The notes: a model not told the origin generated them from the letters alone. A stretch of DNA of 64,000 nt from Cryptomeria japonica (GCF_030272615.1 NC_081409.1:205837364-205901363), one strand, 5' to 3'. Positions 37,077 through 49,031 are shown, counted from the stretch's first letter. Numbers and translations are program-made.

Positions 37077-38950
37077 CCCCAGTGACCTTATTCTACCACT
37101 CCTAGTGGCCCCTATCATCGCTTCAGGGGTTAGTTCATATGCATTGCATATACAAATAGTTGGTTCCTCTACAATGTGAGCGAATAGTATTGTCTACGTC
37201 CTTGTTCCTACCGCAATTATTGGTTTCACAAGGCTTGCATATGGTGACTTTGGTGTTCCTACTATTGGCATGGTGTCGAGGCATTCAACTATGCTCAATG
37301 TCTTCCTACTCATGGGTTTGCTAGGGCCAATGCTTTAGTGTATGGCTCTTCTAATGATAGCAATTTTGGGTCCCCTAGTTGTATTCCAATAGCTAGTGAC
37401 TTGAATGGGGTGGCTAGGATGAGATTTGTGCATCCATGGCTAGCTCGAGGGCCCCCTTTGGTTCTGCTTGCCAATCTCAACGTGGAAAGGCCCATCCTCT
37501 TTCTTATTCTTACTCTACCTTGGCCATGGTTTGTGGGAAGGAGGCAGTTGAAAATGAAAGCTTTTATGCTCATAGAAGTCTAATTTGTAGATTTAACAGC
37601 TTTTGCCCTTCTCTCCCAAACTTGCATGCATGGGTTTGGAGTCTTGGAGACCTCTCACCAAGGCCACTATTAAAAAATCCTTGTACCAGGGGTTTCTTTA
37701 TCTCAAGACATCATTCTCTAAAGGACACGGAGGTGGTACTAAATGGTTGATTAAGGATGTGGGGTGAGCACTCCCTCTCTGAAACCATGGTTTCCATCTT
37801 TCAACCCTATGACAACATCTCTTAGTGTTACACCAATTTGCGTAAGGTTGCCTTACCTCCCCAATTTTAAGAAGTTGCCTACTTTGAGGATATTAGCAGT
37901 GATATTGATCATTTTTTGAAGGTGGATTCAACCTCTTCTAACATTGGCCACTCCACCTTTGCTCATACTTTGGTGGATATCAACATATCCAAGCCTCTTC
38001 ATGGAGAGGTTGTGTTGATGGTTAAGGATAGGAAGTGGTTTCAACCACTTGATTATGAGAGCCTATTGTTTTGATGTAGGCATTTGTTTTCTATAAGAAA
38101 TCTTATTTTTGAGTGTCCACGTTATCACCATAGGTTTTCCATCTCTGCTACTTGATGGCACAATGCCCTCCCCAATCATTTGACTCCGGATGCCCTTGAT
38201 ATTTTTTGCCTTTGGTGGAGAGGTTCCTTCTCCTAACTCCCTATTGGTGGATCTTGATGTTATTGTGGAGGCTCCTCATAAGGTGGCTTACCCTAAGGAT
38301 GATGTGTATTTAACTATTTCATTTACCTCTACAACAACTTTTTCAAAATCAATTCAGGATTCTCCTATGTTGTTTGGCCTCATTGCTCAATTTGTGGATT
38401 ATAGGAGACTCTTGCTACTGAAAACGTGATAGATTTTGTGTTGCATTCAACTTCCTTGGATACACTTTCTTCCCCATCGCATGAGGTGATTGGAGATGAG
38501 GCGATGGTGTAGGACGTCCTCCTCTCTCCATTTTCAATGGAGTTTAAAAAAGATGTATCTCAGATGATTGTTCAAAGAAGGAAGAGAGGTCTTCCTAAGT
38601 CTATTTCAAAATCACATCCGCAGATTAAGGGTGTGAGGATTGCAAGGCTGGTGTCATGCATTGTGTAGGTTTTTTTGTTTGTTGGGATATTCCCTTCTAA
38701 TGCTTAGCTACAGTTGTGTTGTTCAGTTTTGTGTCATGTTTTGGGTCAGTTAGTGTTTTTTGACCTTTCATTTTAATTGGGTCTGAGTTCCCAAAAAAAC
38801 CTATTTACTCATTAAGGTTGTGGGATGTTGTTTGGTAGCTTGGCTGCAGTTTTTCCATTGTTTGGCTTTTGTGTTGGATGAAGTTTGTTGTAAAGGATTT
38901 TAGGGCCCTTCAAAACCTATTTTACCCATTAAATCAAAAACAATGATGCT
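37077..38950 (+). mobile_element. L1-type LINE fragment with ORF1 only
   Basis: A plus-strand LINE remnant: a decayed ORF1, then about 280 bases of T/G-rich 3' region ending near 38945 in TTTTACCCATTAAATCAAAA. No ORF2 (endonuclease or reverse transcriptase) lies between ORF1 and the 3' end. The left boundary abuts the truncated TRIM-like LTR. Confidence 0.65.
37570..38670 (+). pseudogene. L1-type LINE ORF1 (DUF4283 plus zinc knuckle region)
   Basis: Read over several frames, the peptide has ICRFNSFCPSLPNLHAW, then GFFI and an LSETMVSIFQPYDN-like block of the DUF4283 domain. It then has HTLVDINISKPLHGEVVLMV and RKWFQPLDYESL, the lead-in to the CCHC-4 knuckle that plant L1 ORF1 proteins carry. 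The knuckle Cys residues are damaged, and there are several stops and shifts. ORF1 protein binds element RNA and helps form the ribonucleoprotein. It cannot be functional here. Confidence 0.72.
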
Positions 38951-40200
38951 TTCCATGGAGGATGTACATCAAACAAGAGACACAAGAAGTGATAATAAAA
39001 AACATTCACTACTCATTCTTTAATTATTGCATTAGCCATTTTGGGAATACTATTGAGTTTAATAGGAATGAATATGCCCTTTGTATGATGTTGGAAACAA
39101 GGATTCACTAATTTAATTATGTAAACAAGGATCAAACTTATTTCCAATGAAGATACATTAAAGGGGGGTGAAATTAATAGATTCAACCTCAATTCTTTGA
39201 TGAAGAGGGTTGAATGCAGAGAGGAACCTATGTCTGAAATTTGGAGTTTGAAATGTAGGACAATGGTGCTTGGGCGCCCTTGTCCATGGCATCAGATGCA
39301 AACAATAGATTTGTTATCAGGATCGGGATGCTATTCTGAGTGTTTCTCTAAAGTTCCGTCGAAAATGTGTAGGGCAATGGTGTGTGGGCGACCTTGTCCT
39401 CCTTTGCCTCTGCAAAAGCTAGTTTTGTGCATCTCTCCGAATCTATATTTGTTGTCTCATAAATCTGTCACCTGCACATACAAAGGAGGAATATTGTGTT
39501 GTTTGTTAGGGATTTGCCTAGGTCAAACCATGGGTTGGAATTAACCCTTGAATGAAATTGATAGATTGAAAGAAAAGCTCTTAAGCAGAATGTTGAATAT
39601 TATACATCAAGCTTCTTGTAGTTGATGATGGTTGACGATGCAATGCTCTTTGAATGTGATCACAAGTGTTGATGCAATAACATGACATGACAAGACATAA
39701 ATGAATCAATCATAAAAACATGCTTTCATGAAGATTGTTGCAACTTGCTGCTCCATAATGCTTAGATTTGAAGAATGCTTGAAGGATATGATATGATATG
39801 ATATGATATGATATAATATGACATCAATGGGATATTAGTGGATGATAAAATGAGCTGAAAGGATGCTCTTATATAGGGTTCTTAAGGTATTTCATAAATT
39901 AGGCCGACCTCTAACAATCATAGTGAAGTATCAAGATCGGGAACCATCTGGAGGGAATCGAGCACCCACAAATTCATAATTGGGCCTTGATTTGAGGGAC
40001 AAGGATGCCCAAACGCTCTTGTCCGCCCAAAACAAAGTGAATCAAGTGCATTCCGTCCCAAGACAAAGGTCCAAATCACCATATAAACACATGACTTCAA
40101 TTTTGCAGTAGGCCAAAAATACACTTGAAAGATAGCTACGAGAAAACTCACCAAGGCAAGGGCACAAAAAGTAGTGTAAATTTGTAAGGAGTTATAATTT
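38951..40200. repeat. LTR-like repeat with three hairpin motifs
   Basis: A G-rich tract (AAAGGGGGGTG, to about 39171) could be a polypurine tract before a plus-strand LTR. On the other strand CCCTATATAAGAGC near 39866 is a good TATA box, so the orientation is unclear. Three copies of a GGACAA...TTGTCC hairpin lie at 39258-39285, 39372-39399 and 39997-40024, and an (ATGAT)n run at about 39787-39815. Open frames here (39197-39544) read the repeat and have no domain. Confidence 0.4.
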
Positions 40201-40399
40201 ACGATGCTACACCCTTATGATGATTGACAAAAAATTTAAGGGGGTATAGAGGAAGGGAGGGGATGGAGAGAAAGTTTTGAGTAGAACATGGGAGATAAGA
40301 AGTAAGGATAATATGGGTCTCAAGGGTGAGGGAGAGTAAGTTGTAGAAGAATTTGGTTTGCATCATAAACAAATATATTATGGAGGAAAGCTTGGAAGT

Positions 40400-40930
40400 T
40401 TCCTTCCAAGTATTTGTCAAGGCCTCCATCAAAGGCAAGTAAATTCACAGTCATTATGACATCAAGGTATGGTACCTTAATTCCTTCCCTTTTGATGCAA
40501 AAGAATGAGACTTGTTCCAATTTCTTTGAGACACATTGCTTTGTCAATTACATCTTTCATTTCTAGGAAAGGACTTTCTCATATTTCATGGCATTGATAA
40601 TGATTTGTGATTCACCTTCTATAATTAATTTCTATCATCCTCTGACGATTGCAACTTAGATGCCTTTCGACATGGCCATTGCCTTTACCCGGTTATTAGT
40701 ATCTCTACCAATATCTAAAGAGAAGATAAGCTTGCATTCACTATGCTCATATCTAAATATGCATCCATCACTAGTTGAGCCAGACTTTCCTTTAGCAGCC
40801 CTAGCAAAGTTCAGTTTGATATAGTCAAGTGAAAGTGGGCAGATTAAGACACCATACAAACTTGGTTTCACTTTTTGATATCTCAACGAGTACATTGTGC
40901 AATTGTAAATTTCGAGTCATTATGCGCCAT
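40400..40930 (-). pseudogene. L1-type LINE ORF2 RNase H-like fragment
   Basis: On the minus strand a frame reads YIKLNFARAAKGKSGSTSDG, then IGRDTNNRVKAMAMSKGI. After a frame break it reads EGESQIIINAMKYEK. This is the RNase H-like domain at the end of plant L1 ORF2, which normally has KLNFDGA.KGNPG..G at its start. The first catalytic Asp is changed (NFARA), and stops interrupt it. Nothing else of ORF2 is clear upstream. Confidence 0.65.
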
Positions 40931-41910
40931 TTTATAAGGGGTGTAGCTCTCATTTCCTATTCTATTAAAAGAAATTACCTTGTGTTATAGGTGGACAGTA
41001 GAATGGAAATACCTATTTCTCTTGTAAAAGATCGTATCCATGTTATCTTGCCAAATGAAATGACTCCATAAGGCTGGATCCATTTTTTCATGTATTTCTA
41101 CATGTAAAAAACTAGTGGTTTATCCACTTCAACCAAACTATTGGAGAAAAACAAGCTTTCAATGTTCATTTCCTAACAATTTAGAAAATTAGAGTTGATT
41201 TTTCAAAACTAATTGTGCTTTGATATTTCCTAAAGGGGACTAGATATTTTAGATGAGGCATTGCAGATCATGCAAAAAATATCTGGATTGGTATAGAGAA
41301 ATACACAAACGTGATCACAAAATCTCATGATAGAGGAAAGACTTGTTTCACATGAGGATGCATTCCCAAGAATATAAGATATGTCTCATGCAGTTTTAGG
41401 GTAAGAGAACAAGGTAAGAGCCTATTAAATGTATACACAAGTGAGCACCTGAGTGTGCATACCACTCTCGTTCTGTTAGATGTTAGGTTGCATAATTTCA
41501 GCACCACAGCCTGGATGGTGTGCCTGTTACAGAACTTTTTCACTTTGCTCTGTGAAGTGGTAGGATGGATTCATTATTTCTTGTCTCAACCATCTTGCAA
41601 CTATTTGTATCCTTACTCTTTTTAATGAATTTATCTATCTTGTCTTGTAATAAATCTGTGAATTTCTCTGATGTCTGTGAGGATCTCTTTGCTCCAAGCT
41701 ACACTGTAGTAATTACTGTCCCATTAAACAGCCCGTGCTTAATACTGGCATTAATACTATTTCAATTCTAGTATCCTGCATTCCTCTTTGTAGACTTGTT
41801 GGAGATGATTGGAATGTCCTCGTACTGTAAGCATTCCTCTCAAGAACATCCAATCATCCCTTAATTTAAAGGAGTGCTGGGTCATTCATTACAGTCTACA
41901 TCTTTTAAAT
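40931..41910. other. Gene-free stretch next to the copia LTR
   Basis: No gene is supported. A 68-residue plus-strand frame (41565-41771) starts with a strongly hydrophobic segment followed by a Cys-containing stretch. It looks like a signal peptide plus a short domain, but I cannot assign it and it may be chance. Confidence 0.3.
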
Positions 41911-42648
41911 TGTTAGTCTACCTTGATCAGATTAGCAGTATAGAACAGAAAACCAAACTAAAATAAAGCACAAACATAACACGCTTATACCCTGGGAAAA
42001 CCTCCCTCTTGGAGGTGAAAAACCCAGCTACAATATCTCAGATCTTTATTAAACAATAACCAATTGAATCTTTACAATGAGCTTCAACACTTGAAGCTAT
42101 CAGCAAACTAAACACAGTGAACTTATCTACAGATGTTGCTGTCACAAAGATGAAGTTCGCTGATGATGTCCACAGCCTTCAATGACAGTTCGCTGACCTT
42201 CAAGTGAAGACTGCTGTCAGAAAGGAAGGTTCGCTGCCCTTTGGATGGAGTTTGCTGACCTTCGAGGGTGTTCGCTATGCTTCCAACAGTGTTCGTTGTG
42301 CATCTACAGATGTTTGCTGTTGTATTGCAGAGATAGTTCACTGAAGATGAGATGAACAATGATAAGTACTTTGTACTTATAGGCGACTTGACCTTTAATT
42401 CTTCAAGTCAGCTAGCATAAATCAAATGTATTGGAGGTGGCGCCAAACTGAATTAGGTCCACATGTTATACATTAATATAGGTCATGACCTATATGCAAG
42501 TCACAACACATTACATATGTATTTGGCATAAATCGCCCAAATAGGACTCGATAAGAGAAATGGCGATTTGCTAAGGCCAAAGGCCAATTAGCAATTAAGA
42601 GAACTAGATCAGCCCAAGAAAGGGATCCGACCTAGCTATAAATCAACA
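41911..42648 (-). repeat. 3' LTR of the minus-strand copia-like element, 738 bp
   Basis: On the element strand it starts TGTTGATTTATAGC and ends GGTAGACTAACA. It includes a block of GTTCGCTG(A/C)CCTT-like words (42190-42330). The phrase ATACCCTGGGAAAACCTCC on the plus strand is near the R/U5 side. The first half is repeated at 52034-52369. Confidence 0.85.
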
Positions 42649-42660
42649 CTCCCTCTTAGC
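42649..42660 (-). other. Polypurine tract of the copia-like element
   Basis: On the element strand CTAAGAGGGAG lies directly before TGTTGATT, the LTR start. Confidence 0.8.
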
Positions 42661-43009
42661 TAGGGAGGATCCCTTGAATAATCAAGTTACATCGTGACCA
42701 TGCTTCATGGACTCTTTCCATGATATCCACCATGCATTCTCATAGAGGATGAATTCAATATACATCATAGCACGCATCATTTCTGTGATATTTTAAGATG
42801 TCAAAACCCTTCTTCTACACTCTAAATTTCCAGTGTCCTGGCTCCAGACTCCATCGAATGATTTTAAATTTGGTCATCGTTTTTTTTTGTTTTTTGTTTT
42901 TTTTGTTCTCTTCCTATAATGTCCCTGATGGCACCCCAGCCATACAACCTCCCCGTATGATCAACAACAACACTGGCACCTCCAATCATACGGCCACCTT
43001 CCCGTGCGG

Positions 43010-43440
43010 TCAACACCCCCTCCACCGTACGGCTGTGTTTGTTTGTGCGGGGGCTGCGTTTATGTCTCTGTGCTCCGCGGTAGCGGTGGTTTCCACCGCA
43101 CGGTGGTGGACGTGCTACCATACGATGGTTCCACCACCGGTGTTGCCACCGCACAGTGGTGCTTCCGTACAATGGTTCCACCACACGGTGGTCCCACCGC
43201 CGGTGTTGCCACTGCACGGTGGTGCTACCGTACGGTGGTTCCACCGCCGGTGTTGCCACTGCACGGTGGTGCTACCGTACGGTGGTTCCACCGCCGGTGG
43301 TCCCACCATCGGTGTTGCCACCGCACGGTGGTTCCACCACCGGTGTTGCCACCGCACGGTGGTGCTACCGTACGGTGGTTCCACCGTGGCTTTCTTCTTT
43401 TTTCTTTTTTTTAAAATTAATTTTCTTTTTCAAGCCATAC
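43010..43440. repeat. GC-rich palindromic minisatellite
   Basis: An array of CCACCG, TACGGTGG and CCGGTGTTGCC words. The core ACCGTACGGT is a perfect palindrome, and CCACCG(C)ACGGTGG is nearly so. Several units of about 45-60 bases repeat between 43080 and 43390. Composition differs sharply from the AT-rich surroundings. All six frames are open through parts of it because of the repeat, so no protein is called. Confidence 0.85.
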
Positions 43441-43546
43441 GGTCAACTGCCATACGGACCCGTACGGCCGTAATTTTTATTTATTTTTCCAATTTCCCAA
43501 TTTAGTTGTCTAGAGAGTCGTCGACTCGAGTCCCCTGTCTCTGGGA

Positions 43547-44593
43547 TCACCCTTCATCCTTCTCGGTTTTCCTCGCCCAAGAGTCTCTTGCGTTGGTCTC
43601 GTGCCTCTCAAGTCGCCTACCCAACCTCTCGGGTCCGCCTCTGACCTCTCGGGTGTCCTTTCGGCCTCTCGGATCCCCTACGCGCTTCGCGTGGTAGGGT
43701 TTCAATTTGGATCCGTTGGTGGCAAATCTATTTTCAATGGCCATCCGAAGACCTAGAACCACAAATTCTATAGGGACCACGGTCTCCTTCCCGTACATAA
43801 GAAGAAGAAGAATAATAAAGATTTTGAAAGCTGCGGCCTTCCACACAGGTTTCCAATCATTGCCGACACAATTGATCTTCGGATTATCTACGTCACCGAG
43901 GTTTGGGGCGTCTCCCTTCCAATATTCTATGTATTCTGGCAAGTACACCTCCTTTGTTACTTGCTCTGGTTCCTCTACTTTGAGCCTGTAGCTCTGGAAC
44001 ATTTCATAATCCTCCATCTGCCAGTGGAAGAGCCCGTTCAATGACCCCGTCTCATCCTCGGAGCACTCTCCTAGTTTGAGAATCCCTTCGTCGTTGGGCT
44101 CCCTACAACCTTGTCCTTCGTTCCTCAGGTTGCCTTTTCCTTCATCCTCCGATTCCGAAGATGATGCCAGTTCCTCGTCAACAACTTGGGTCCTCAGATC
44201 AATGGTGTACTTCCACCCCCCTTTCTCCATAGAAAGGTTGTTCTTTTTCCAGTCGTGGTTTACCTTTGCTGTAACCAACCACCCTCTGCCTAAGATGGCG
44301 TCGTACCCCTTCTTCTTGAGTGGGATTACCACAAAATCTGGTATGAAAGGTTGCGTACCGATGGTGACCGGCTGGGCCATCAGGGTGCTGAGTGGCTTGA
44401 TGCCGTGTTGGTCTGCACTTACCAAGTTGAACGTGGGTGGCCATAATGTTGGCTTCGCCAGCTTCTTCCACGTATCCTCTGGCAGTACATTCACCCCCGA
44501 ACCTCCATCCACGATGGTGTCTTTGAGGATAGCCCCAAGAATTCCCATCTCTACTACAGCAAGATGTCGACCACTATTTAAGGCCAACAACAT
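43547..44593 (-). pseudogene. Gypsy protease joined to integrase tail
   Basis: The 348-residue frame starts with LNSGRHLAVVEMGILGAIL. It has an aspartic-protease motif IVDGGSGVNVLPE and the downstream AILGRGWL block. An acidic linker (SSSESEDEG) follows. Then, instead of reverse transcriptase, comes MYGKETVVPIEF, which matches the conserved YG.EAV.PIE region late in gypsy integrase, and NGSKLKPYHA, the usual end of such proteins. The frame runs on past this to 43547 without meaning. The joint implies a large in-frame internal deletion. It is out of frame with gag by one base shift around 44600-44650. Confidence 0.75.
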
Positions 44594-45943
44594 TGGGTCA
44601 GCCGAGGGGCTGACCGGAACTTCCGCCTATGTGGCACGCAAAGGTGCCTACGCAGTGGGGTTTGTATGGAACTAAAAATGGCAGTTCTTAGCTGTGGCAT
44701 TGTTTCTAGAAGGTCCTTTACCCTTATAGGTTCTTCCATCTGCAGTACTTGCCCAATGATGTTATTTTCTGCTTCCATACGGGATGATGTACTGGCCACC
44801 TCGTTGTCCCGTCGTTCGGCCGTCATCTCACGTTCAATATTGGCCTTTGCCTCCCATAATCTCTCCTTCTCCGTACGGGGGTCAGGATAAGTGGCTTTTT
44901 TCGTCTGGGCGCGGGTGATCGCCAGTACTTCTTTCTCACCAGTCTTCTCAACCTTCTCAATGTTGAGGAGATTAACCCTTGCCTGTGGGCAATTTGCGTC
45001 CTCATGGTCGCCTGGCCCACACCATCGGCAGAGGTGCTGAGGGGTGGCTTCCTTCGTGCAATCACGAGCGAAGTGCCCCCACTGATTACAGGCCCTACAT
45101 TGGATAATTGGCCGGCCCTTGGTGTCATACTGGATACGGCTTCCGTTATTGTTATTGTTGCTATTCCTTCCGCCGCCGTGTCTGTTGTCCCGGTAACCTC
45201 CAGATGATGCCGTTGTGTTGGTTTGCTGGGTCGTACCTGCTGGTGCGGATGTTGTGGCCTGCTCTGTGAACAACACTTGGCTTATTTGCGTACTTCGGGT
45301 TTTCATGTTGTATGGGCACTCCTTGGTGGAGTGTCCCATCACTTGCCAAATCTCGCAGAATGCCTTCTTCGAGCAAGTACCCTTTGTGTGCCCCTCCTCT
45401 TTGCACTCAATGCACCATATGTCCCCTTTGGTCTGACTGGTGCTTCTCATTATTTTGAATTCCCTCCTCATTCGCTCCATGTCTTTCCGAAGCACTTGCA
45501 CCCGTTTGCCAACCTCGCTGTCACTGCTACTTTCCTGTGACGAGCTATCCTTCTTCTTTTTCTTCGATGTCTTGGTCTCGCTCTCGAGATCCATCACTCT
45601 ATTGTATGCGTCTTCGTATGATGTAGGTGAAACGATTTTCATCTTCTTTCGGAGGTAATGCTTTCGTCCCTCCACGAACCATCGCTTTTTCAACCCATTT
45701 GCTGGTTGACTCTCCATTTTTCCCAATAGTTCCTTCAGCCGTCGACTATAGGCTCGGACAGTCTCATTCTTGTTCTGCTTCGTTCCATAGATCTCAGTGA
45801 CTATTTCGTTGTCATCTCTCAGGAGGCAGAACTCTATCCCAAACTCCTTCTTTAGGTCAGGCCATGTGCCGACTTTGGCCTTGTCCATATCTGAGTACCA
45901 ATCTATGGCCACTCCTCTCAAGGTTGCTAGGAATTGTGTTACC
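44578..45943 (-). pseudogene. Gypsy gag, main part
   Basis: It starts at the hAT insertion site with the capsid block FLATLRGVAIDWYSDM and continues through a typical capsid region to a Lys/Ser-rich linker. Several CCHC-like zinc knuckles follow, such as CIECKEEGHTKGTC, CRACNQWGHFARDC and CRWCGPGDHEDANC. Four knuckles in a row is more than most plant gags have. Beyond 45943 the open frame continues only by chance into the hAT end. Gag forms the particle and packages RNA. Confidence 0.85.
45936..45943. repeat. hAT target site duplication, left
   Basis: GTGTTACC, identical to 50209-50216 and directly outside the transposon ends; 8 bp is the hAT signature. Confidence 0.95.
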
Positions 45944-46359
45944 CAAGCTTGAAAAACTCGGATTTTGCAATAACTCGGCAAGGCCAAAAAAATTTTAAAA
46001 CTCAAGACTCGGCAAAACTCGACGAAAAACTCGGCAAAACTCGGCAACTTTATCGAACATTTGAAAATACATTTTTTTTTTATATATAATTCAAAAACAC
46101 ACATTTACACCAAATTTGTATAACATATATGATTTCCATGATATATAAATCAAATTTTTTTGGTAATACATAGCAACAAATGCAAGTATCATAGCATAAA
46201 CCAAAAACCAAGTGCAACATATGAATAAGAGTTCAATACATATCAACGTATCATAGTGACAGACTCATAGAGTCATAGAGTCATAGACCACAAAACAAGA
46301 ACCTCTGAAATTCTAATTACATATCAAGTTCAAAGTTTGGTATCAATGAAAATAAGAAA

Positions 46360-48781
46360 TCATAAATTGCGTCTACGACTAAAGCTCAAAACAGATTGTG
46401 GCCGCTGGGTGGGTGGTGCTGAAGTAGTGGCAACATCCTCAACACTAACACGTGCCTCTGCTGCATGATCAACCTCCTGCTCCTCCTCACGTGCTGCCAC
46501 TTCCGCATCCCATTCCTCTCCTGCCCTCTCCAACTCACTTAGCTGCTCATTAGTAAGGAATGGATCCAAATCATTATCAACATCATCAGGAGAAACAACC
46601 CATTCTGCTGCATATGGATCAATGTCATCCAAGTCAAGTGCTTCATGTGAATCTTGCCCTAGCACCTTCTTCTCATGTAATCGAATGTTGTACCGCACAT
46701 ATACAACATCATTCAAGCGTTGTTGAGTCAACCTATTGCGTTTTTTTGTGTGGATGTTCTCAAAAACACTCCAGTTGCGCTCACAACCATAAGCACTACA
46801 AGGCTGTGATAATATGCGGATGGCAAGCTTTTGAAGATTAGGCATTGTGGCACCATAATCTTCCCACCACAAATCTGCAAGGATACAAAATGTGATTTAT
46901 AACTTGTAAAGATTTCACTAATCTTAAAGAGAGAAATAAATGGTAAAAATTAAACATATGTTTTTTTTTACCTGGTCGTAAGGTGGCTCTCTTGCGTTTG
47001 CAATCAGGTGAAGAAAACAATTCCCCTAAGGCCTTCTTATAGCTCTGCAACTCATCAAGTATCAGGTCTCGAAGGATCTCATCATCAACTAATCTCCGAA
47101 TGGATGTGTCAAGGCCAATTCTAACCTCTGCATCTGCTCTGAAACTCGGAGAGTAAAAAAACTTGGGATTCAAGAAGTAGGCAGCAGCATGAATATGTTG
47201 GTGGAGTTGATGGTTCCACCTCCGATCAATTATGCGCCATATGGGTTCATACTTGGTCTTGTTTGACCCATACAAGTGTTGAATCGCCTCTTTGGCCTTA
47301 TCCATGGCCTCGTATAGATACCCCATGGAGTTATGATCCCCATCCACCATTCGTAGCACCCTCACCAACGGTTCCGACACCTAGATATAAAAAATCTAAC
47401 AAAATCAGCAGATTGAAATATTAGAAAATTAAATAATAAATCATCAATTAAAGTTTCAAAACTTACATTGATGATCTCCTCCACTATCTTGGCAAAATTA
47501 GTATCAAAAATGGCAATCACAACCTTCTCTGCTTCAGGCTTTGTAGCATAAGGACTCCCCAACCATCTTTCACTCACGAACATCCGCTTCAGGTTGGGCA
47601 ATGTAGCAAGTATGCTCTGCAAGGTGAGGAAATTGGTAGCAAAGCGTGTGACCCCCAATCGCACAAGATCCTTACCTTCAGTGTGCTCTCTCATAAGATT
47701 CAAGACCCATGTGTGATTGTAGATGTATTTGGTGATATTCCTTCCATCTTCAACCACTTTCTTTACCCAACTTAGTTTCCCTATGTCCTCAAGGAGCAAG
47801 TCAAGACAATGGGCAGCACAAGGGCTCCAAAATAATGTCGGATGTCTAGCCATTAGAAGTCTGTCGGCTGCCACATATGTAGCTGCATTATCAGTCACAA
47901 CTTGGATGACATTCTGCACTCCCACATCCATCACCACCTCATCCAACATGTTGCACAAGGTCTCCACATTCTTCACTTCATTGGAGGCATCAATTGATTT
48001 TAAAAATACTAACTGTCCTCCTGAAACAACTAGAAAGTTGATGAGTGTCCTATTCCTACCATCTGTCCATCCATCAGAAAGAATGGTGCAGCCATTCTTT
48101 TCCCAAATAGTCCTTTGCTCTTCCACTAATGCATGAGTGTTTTGGACCTCATCCTGCAATAACGGTCCACTTACCTCGTAACAGCTTGGGGACTTGAACC
48201 CCTTACCTGCCACAGTCAACGCAGTGACCAATTGGTCCCAAGATGGACTAGAAATAGCATTGAACGGAACATCATTGTAGATAAAAAAATCTAGCACACG
48301 CCACCTTGGCTTGTTGGTGAGCCTCTTTATTCCATGCAGTGCCAAGCAATCCAGGTTGTGCACCAGGAGTGTTACGTGGAATAAAGAAGTTTTCCATGTT
48401 GCTGTCCAAAGTTCCCTTTGCTCGTATCCGTGGCCCAAGGGAAGAACCAGATGTCCCCACATCTGTATGTGACCCTATGGAACTCAAATCTGCCCTTGGG
48501 GCTGCCATTGCCTCTGCTGTTCTCTTTTTTGTTGCCTTCCTTTGATCATATGCTTCAAGCACTGCTATTGCATCTCTCGTAGCCTCTTCAGTACATTCCG
48601 TACAGCTTGTGGTATCTCGGCATTGAATTTTTGCAAGGTGATATTTGAACCTATTAATGCCACCTTTTACAATTTTTTTGCAATAGTTGCAAAAAACATC
48701 TCGTTTTGGACCTGGTCTCCCATGTTTCCAACAAGGGTCTCTCTTTTTGCCACCAACTTTAACTGTAGAAGCTGAATCCAT
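46360..48781 (-). pseudogene. hAT transposase (BED finger, DUF659, hAT dimerisation)
   Basis: Three minus-strand exons fit: 47467-48781, 46972-47380 and 46360-46874, with GT-AG introns of 86 and 97 bp that keep the frame. The N-terminus has a BED-type zinc finger (FCNYCKKIVKGGINRFKYHL). The core has SDGWTDGRNRTLINFLV, VVTDNAATYVAA and WSPCAAHCLDLLL (DUF659 and the RNase H-like fold with two Asp). The last exon has the dimerisation block with LSQPCSAYGCERNWS. One frame change lies in exon 1: a run of seven T (plus-strand A7, about 48284-48290) separates ACARFFY from FFIYNDVPFNAI. Otherwise there are no stops, so this was recently active. Start chosen at the Met of MDSASTVKVGG. Confidence 0.88.
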
Positions 48782-49031
48782 TTTCTTTCAAAAAGATGTG
48801 GAAAAGAACCTAGCAAAAGAGAGACAACATTTAGAGATAAATAACATTGTTAACAAAAAAATCACGAACATCCAAAAATTACAATGACTGTATAACTGTA
48901 TTTTATTTACAGTCATCTATTAATAGATGACTATCTAAAATTAAAATTTTTAATTGGTTGTGTATTTTTTTAAGTTTTTAACTTCAAATTTAAATTTAAA
49001 TGAAATACTTTAAGTCTTTAATACACATTGA

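Noticed and set aside
43004-43505. Several overlapping ORFs of 90-235 codons
   Set aside because: All read the GC-rich palindromic minisatellite in different phases; repeat composition removes stops in every frame.
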